Assembly (NCBI RefSeq): GCF_040807025.1
Contig: NC_090967.1
Coordinates: forward strand, 1,486,001-1,550,000
From: Struthio camelus
Taxonomy: Eukaryota; Chordata; Aves; Struthioniformes; Struthionidae
Direction of reading: 5' to 3'
DNA: 64,000 nt
Shown: positions 61,201-64,000 of the stretch, in pieces
Layout of the letters: each line of letters opens with the position of its first letter
Position numbering within the stretch: position 1 is the stretch's first letter
Position numbers and translations under genes: made by a program
The notes under the pieces: model-generated
Databases searched by the model: none
The model's input: only the letters and a program-made list of their open reading frames with translations
Told to the model about the DNA's origin: nothing

Positions 61201-62671
61201 AGTAGCCAAAGGACAGCACAGGAGATGCTTCACTCATCGCTAGGATGGAGATCAGCAGAGGGGAGGGGGACTACACAGGGACAGATACAGACTGGTGGAG
61301 GTATGCTGAAGGTAGCCAGAGCAGGCTCAGAGCTTAGCCAGGGAAGGCTCACCATCTGTGCTTCTCTTGCAGGGTGACTCTGGTGGGCCCCTTGTTTGCG
61401 AAGATCCATCTGGCAAGTTTTTTCTAGCAGGAATCGTGAGCTGGGGAATTGGATGTGCTGAAGCTAGGCGGCCTGGGGTTTACACCCGTGTTACCAAACT
61501 CAGAGACTGGATCTTTGATGCTATTTCTGCCTTCCCCACCTCCGTAACACATACTGTCCCACTAATACACCCCAGCACTAATAGCAACATGGTCACCTCT
61601 GAAGATCTCAGCAACACGACGACTGGAGCAACCCCCAGCATTTCACCAGCCTCAGCTGCCAGCAAGACACCTACTGTTTCCAGGCCACAAGGTACAAGGT
61701 GGCCACAGGGTGGGTGCAACAGGGCGAAAAGAGTGGCTGGTACAGGTCCAAGTGTAGGGTTTACTCTTCTGAGATGAAATAACCTTCATCAGGGTGACAC
61801 ACAACCCTCAGCTGAGTGCTAAAGGCCAAGGCTGCCCCAGCTCAGCCCAGAGCAGAGTTACTGCTGGTCAAGTTACTTAATACTTGTGCAGACAAGTTTC
61901 ATGGGCTCACTTGCTTATGCGACTGAATGTGTAATTTTGTACCCAGCACCAGGGTCCAGCAGGCCCAGGACACCTGGGAGATGCAGGGTACTAAGACTCA
62001 CCAGTGTTTGATGCTGCTTAACATGTTGACCAGACATTCACTTCTCTTTGCCACCCAAAGATTTCCCAGAAGTTCAAATTCAATGTCTGCAACTTCACAG
62101 CAGCTACGCAGCTTCTCATTGAGGGCAGGTTTCTACCAGAAGCCCTCTCAGCAGCTCTGCAGGGAGACATAAATTTAGGGAATTTTTCTAAATTGAGGAT
62201 TAACTTTCTATCTGGAATGGCAGGGCTAAGGGGCACAGAGCTGCTGATTACTCTACCTTCAAGAGAAGCACAGGCTTAAGGGCTTGCCAAGAGCAAGTCT
62301 CAGAAAAGCAGTTAGGGTGAAGGCCATGTATGGTTGTACACAGAAATCCCCAAGATCGGCAGGTATGGCTTGGGCAGATGCCTCAGACTTTGGCCCTGAC
62401 TTGTCTCTGCCCAGACTTACCAGTTAGAGAAAGCAAAAGTCACTCCTTACTTGTCTTCTGCTAGGAGTACTCACAAGTCATGCTTTGGCTATTGTTCAGA
62501 GTGCGGAGGACGACCCGGGCTCTCCAAACCCAGCAAGATTGTGGGAGGAATGGATGCTTCCAGAGGAGAGATCCCCTGGCAAGTCAGCCTGAAAGAAGAC
62601 TCAAGGCATTTCTGTGGAGCCACCATAATTGGGGATCGCTGGCTGCTGTCAGCAGCTCACTGCTTCAATCA
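52116..62671 (+). CDS. TMPRSS9: TMPRSS9 (polyserase-1), transmembrane serine protease 9, 5' half
   Basis: Type II membrane-anchored polyprotease. Coding exons: 52144-52267, 53232-53359, 53928-53995, 54425-54600, 55967-56008, 56383-56502, 57560-57731, 57988-58262, 58451-58587, 61373-61691, 62500-62671; all joins are in frame with GT-AG. Layout over about 577 residues: cytoplasmic tail 1-21, signal anchor 22-41, SEA domain about 45-165, LDL-receptor class A repeat about 180-219, trypsin-like domain 1 from the activation site R232/I233 with triad His273, Asp322 and Ser417 and S1-pocket Asp411, Ser/Thr/Pro linker to about 520, then domain 2 from K533/I534 with His574. Domain 1 looks catalytically complete with trypsin-like (Arg/Lys) specificity. 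The rest of domain 2 and the third domain lie beyond the window. ATG 52144 is the first Met after an in-frame TAG at 52126. Confidence 0.96.
52268..53231. other. TMPRSS9: TMPRSS9 intron 1
   Basis: 0.96 kb, C-rich around 52540-52640. No repeat is recognised. Confidence 0.65.
53232..53359 (+). CDS. TMPRSS9: TMPRSS9 exon 2 (start of SEA domain)
   Basis: Encodes [20 protein letters not shown], then [20 protein letters not shown] and RL. The VELRGI and [12 protein letters not shown] stretches match the TMPRSS9 juxtamembrane SEA start as I recall it. NSS is a potential N-glycosylation site. Confidence 0.92.
53360..53927. other. TMPRSS9: TMPRSS9 intron 2
   Basis: 0.57 kb. Nothing is recognised. 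It ends in the acceptor TTTGCAG. Confidence 0.65.
53928..53995 (+). CDS. TMPRSS9: TMPRSS9 exon 3 (SEA domain middle)
   Basis: Encodes [20 protein letters not shown] and GY plus a split Arg codon. This is the standard SEA-domain helix followed by a strand leading to the autocleavage loop. The exon is small (68 bp), but both splice sites are good and phases agree with its neighbours. Confidence 0.85.
53996..54424. other. TMPRSS9: TMPRSS9 intron 3
   Basis: 0.43 kb. Nothing is recognised. Confidence 0.65.
54425..54600 (+). CDS. TMPRSS9: TMPRSS9 exon 4 (SEA domain end)
   Basis: Encodes [20 protein letters not shown], then a helix ([16 protein letters not shown]) and [17 protein letters not shown]. 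The strand [10 protein letters not shown] is the typical SEA core strand, and LAAYGTI...LTG matches TMPRSS9. The donor is GTATGC. Confidence 0.94.
54601..55966. other. TMPRSS9: TMPRSS9 intron 4
   Basis: 1.37 kb, GC-richer than the SPPL2B introns. A 143-codon open frame (55571-56002) overlaps exon 5 in another frame and is most likely chance. No repeat is recognised. Confidence 0.6.
55967..56008 (+). CDS. TMPRSS9: TMPRSS9 exon 5 (short linker)
   Basis: A 42-bp exon encoding [14 protein letters not shown] between the SEA domain and the LDLRA repeat. The acceptor is TTACAG, the donor GTAAGA, and the phases fit both neighbours. A linker of similar length is present in human TMPRSS9 as I recall it. 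Confidence 0.8.
56383..56502 (+). CDS. TMPRSS9: TMPRSS9 exon 6 (LDL-receptor class A repeat)
   Basis: Encodes [20 protein letters not shown] and [18 protein letters not shown]. Six cysteines and the calcium-binding DCSDASDE motif define an LDLRA repeat. A run of 12 A (56433-56444) gives four consecutive lysines between the third and fourth cysteines, so the loop is about two residues longer than in the human protein as I recall it. The exon keeps its frame through the run. Confidence 0.92.
56503..57559. other. TMPRSS9: TMPRSS9 intron 6
   Basis: 1.06 kb. Nothing is recognised. It ends in the acceptor CCTTTCAG. Confidence 0.65.
57560..57731 (+). CDS. TMPRSS9: TMPRSS9 exon 7 (protease domain 1, activation site and catalytic His)
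   Basis: Encodes [20 protein letters not shown], then [20 protein letters not shown] and [18 protein letters not shown]. The zymogen cleavage site is Arg-Ile (R at 57595-57597), and the catalytic His codon is 57718-57720 in AAHC. The Cys at the start probably forms the disulfide that holds the cleaved propeptide. The donor is GTAAGC. Confidence 0.97.
57988..58262 (+). CDS. TMPRSS9: TMPRSS9 exon 8 (protease domain 1, catalytic Asp)
   Basis: Encodes [18 protein letters not shown] through [32 protein letters not shown] and [15 protein letters not shown]. The catalytic Asp codon is 58121-58123 in [17 protein letters not shown] is nearly invariant in TMPRSS9 domain 1. The acceptor is CTTCCAG, the donor GTAAGC. 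Confidence 0.97.
58451..58587 (+). CDS. TMPRSS9: TMPRSS9 exon 9 (protease domain 1, S1 pocket)
   Basis: Encodes [20 protein letters not shown] through [19 protein letters not shown]. The Asp in DSCQ, six residues before the catalytic Ser of the next exon, sets trypsin-like specificity. The donor is GTGAGA at 58588. Confidence 0.97.
58588..59397. other. TMPRSS9: TMPRSS9 intron 9, 5' part
   Basis: 0.8 kb unique sequence with a GAA microsatellite (about 59093-59113). Nothing else is recognised. Confidence 0.65.
59093..59113. repeat. (GAA)7 repeat
   Basis: About seven GAA units followed by a short G-run. Confidence 0.8.
59398..60830 (-). mobile_element. CR1 LINE, 1.4 kb, antisense in TMPRSS9 intron
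   Basis: Antisense CR1 running from the 3' end (CAGAATCACAGAATGGTGCA at about 59401) to a 5' truncation near 60830. On the minus strand, blocks encode [35 protein letters not shown] (Leu/Pro changes from the usual FADDTKLGG), [20 protein letters not shown] and [10 protein letters not shown]. The longest intact frame is 59761-60297 (178 codons). Stops and indels elsewhere show it is non-functional. It more than doubles this intron. Confidence 0.93.
60831..61372. other. TMPRSS9: TMPRSS9 intron 9, 3' part
   Basis: 0.54 kb unique sequence ending in the acceptor TCTCTTGCAG. Nothing else is recognised. Confidence 0.65.
61373..61691 (+). CDS. TMPRSS9: TMPRSS9 exon 10 (catalytic Ser of domain 1 and linker)
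   Basis: Encodes [20 protein letters not shown], then [32 protein letters not shown] and a Ser/Thr/Pro/Asn-rich linker of about 55 residues. The catalytic Ser codon is 61379-61381. The linker has several NxS/T sequons and probable O-glycosylation sites, typical of the stem between polyserase domains. The donor is GTACAA, within CACAAG/GTACAAGG. Confidence 0.95.
61692..62499. other. TMPRSS9: TMPRSS9 intron 10
   Basis: 0.8 kb. Nothing is recognised. An alternative AG at 62463-62464 would break the frame; the AG at 62498-62499 keeps it. Confidence 0.65.
62500..62671 (+). CDS. TMPRSS9: TMPRSS9 exon 11 (protease domain 2, activation site and catalytic His)
   Basis: Encodes [20 protein letters not shown], then [20 protein letters not shown] and [18 protein letters not shown]. 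The activation site is Lys-Ile, and the His codon is 62658-62660. Same length (172 bp) and phase as exon 7, showing origin by internal domain duplication. The Asp and Ser exons of this domain are outside the window. Confidence 0.96.
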
Positions 62672-63600
62672 GTAAGATCCCATCCCTGCTAGGGTAGGGG
62701 TGGGTGGCAGTGCCTGTTGCTGGTTTTTTCCAGTTTGCTCGGCCATTGGCACAGACCTGCAGCCAAAAGCACAGCTGTGGCAGTGGTGTCACCAGTGAAA
62801 TACAATAGCACACACTGGACATCAATTTTTATCATGGCTAGAGGTTAATTGTAAAAGGGATTTTGTGGAGAGGCTGGGATGAGGCAGGGAAGAGTTAAAA
62901 TGGCCTGGACAGGGAGTGAGGACAACATACCTGGCAGGGGTGGCAAAGGACAGGCTCCATATGACAGTTTCTTAAAAAAAAAAAAAGTAACTGTTCTATG
63001 AGGAAAAGACCCCTATATAGTTTTTTTTTTTAATTGCTCTAATACAGGAAATACAGAAATACATGATCAGCTGTTACAGCAGAGATGGTCAGTTCAATCC
63101 TGCTTGGATCCGTTAAAAAGCAAGAGCCCACAGAGTCATAAATGACCTGGTAAAGGAAATGAATATAGAAGAGGACAGTGTTTATAGAGAATAAAAATTC
63201 CCAAAGGCAGCACAAGTGGGGAACCAGCTAGGAAGAATATCAACAGGACCTATGTATTAAGTATCTGGGCAATAAAATGGCAGGTGAAATCCAAGGCAGG
63301 CAAGTGTAAAGAGAAGCATACCGCAAAAAAGCAGTGCTACCTATCTGAAGATGATGAACAGCTCTCCATCATTTTTTACTACTCAGAAAAAGAGGTGAGA
63401 AATACTGTGGATATTGCAATGAGAACAGCAGCTCCATGCACAGTTGCAATCAAAGAGCAAGTGAACGCTAGTAATTACTAGAATAGCAACTGAGATCACC
63501 AGTATGTTGCTGCACAGATCCACAGCAGACATACAGCTTAAATACTGCATGTAGTGCTGGGATATCACATTGAAAAGAGGATAACAGAAGGCACAGAGGG
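62672..63600. other. TMPRSS9: TMPRSS9 intron 11 (continues past window)
   Basis: No exon is recognised. Short A- and T-runs lie near 62974 and 63021. The sequence from about 63100 may be the 5' part of the old CR1-like stretch. Confidence 0.55.
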
Positions 63601-63609
63601 AATCCAGGT

Positions 63610-63900
63610 GTGGAACAGCATCCTTAACAGGCATGACAAAATAGATCAGACTAGATTTGGGAAAAGAGACAACTGGGTGGGGATCGTATGATAGGGTCTA
63701 TAAAATTATGAATAGCATAGAATAAGTGTTTAGGGAATGCCTTCTTACTGTTTTTATAAGATATCAAATGAAACCATCAAGAGCAGGTACAAAACAAGCG
63801 AAGGAAAGCAGTTCTTCATAAACGTCATTAAGCTGTGGAACACCTAATCATGAAAAGTGGCAGACGTTTAAAAGTTTACATGGGGTTAAACAAACAAACA
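63610..63900 (+). mobile_element. Ancient CR1-type LINE remnant
   Basis: Block order resembles decayed older CR1: GGGTCTATAAAATTATGAAT, then a CAAGAGCAGGTACAAAACAA block, then GTTCTTCATAAACGTCATTA with AGCTGTGGAACACC, then CGTTTAAAAGTTTACATGGG. The pattern resembles the remnant at 18.65-18.99 kb. Assigned by eye; the limits are approximate. Confidence 0.55.
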
Positions 63901-64000
63901 AAACGCAACTCCAGAAAAATTCAAGTTAAAAAATCCATCAAGGCCTACTGCATAGAGACATCATCTGTGTCTCCTGAAATAAAAGATTCCCGGAGGCTTG

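Noticed and set aside
62451..62499. Upstream extension of TMPRSS9 exon 11 to the AG at 62463-62464
   Set aside because: Using that acceptor would not match the phase-1 end of exon 10. The AG at 62498-62499 keeps frame and gives the expected ECG start of domain 2.

Overview
This is vertebrate genomic DNA, almost certainly from a bird. Two multi-exon genes with canonical GT-AG introns lie on the + strand. The interspersed repeats are dominated by CR1 LINEs, whose 3' ends carry the bird-type short repeat (ATTCTGTG units). I cannot name the species. The gene order SPPL2B then TMPRSS9 matches the order I recall from human chromosome 19p13.3.

Region 1 (1-19559, possibly to about 22.6 kb) is the 3' two thirds of SPPL2B, an intramembrane aspartyl protease. 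Twelve coding exons join in frame into 477 residues plus a stop. They carry all three family motifs: YD in exon 7, GFGD in exon 9 and PAL in exon 11. The N-terminal exons lie upstream of the window. The introns hold several decayed CR1 copies. One also holds a sharply GC/CpG-rich block of about 0.9 kb (8.05-8.93 kb) that may be an inserted LTR or an internal CpG island.

Region 2 (about 19.6-52.1 kb) is a roughly 32 kb interval in which I find no convincing host gene. Its first 3 kb may be the SPPL2B 3' UTR. It contains a 2.4 kb CR1 with an open 594-codon reverse-transcriptase frame whose motif-A aspartates are substituted. It also holds three shorter CR1 copies (one with a clear 8-bp target-site duplication), long dinucleotide repeats including an 86-bp alternating purine/pyrimidine tract, adjacent perfect palindromes near 31.1 kb, and a small tandem duplication.

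Region 3 (52116-64000) is the 5' half of TMPRSS9 (polyserase-1), a type II transmembrane multi-domain serine protease. Eleven coding exons encode about 577 residues: cytoplasmic tail, signal anchor, SEA domain, LDL-receptor class A repeat, one complete trypsin-like domain with its full triad, a Ser/Thr/Pro-rich linker, and the first exon of a second protease domain. The gene continues past the window. A 1.4 kb antisense CR1 sits in the intron between the exon ending in the S1-pocket aspartate region and the exon with the catalytic serine.

The two genes are unrelated neighbours: one cleaves substrates inside membranes, the other outside the cell. I found no RNA genes, CRISPR arrays or novel multi-gene system. 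The most notable observations are an in-frame A12 run giving four lysines in the TMPRSS9 LDLRA repeat, a complete SEA domain with a glycosylation sequon at its usual autocleavage position, and the repeat features above.
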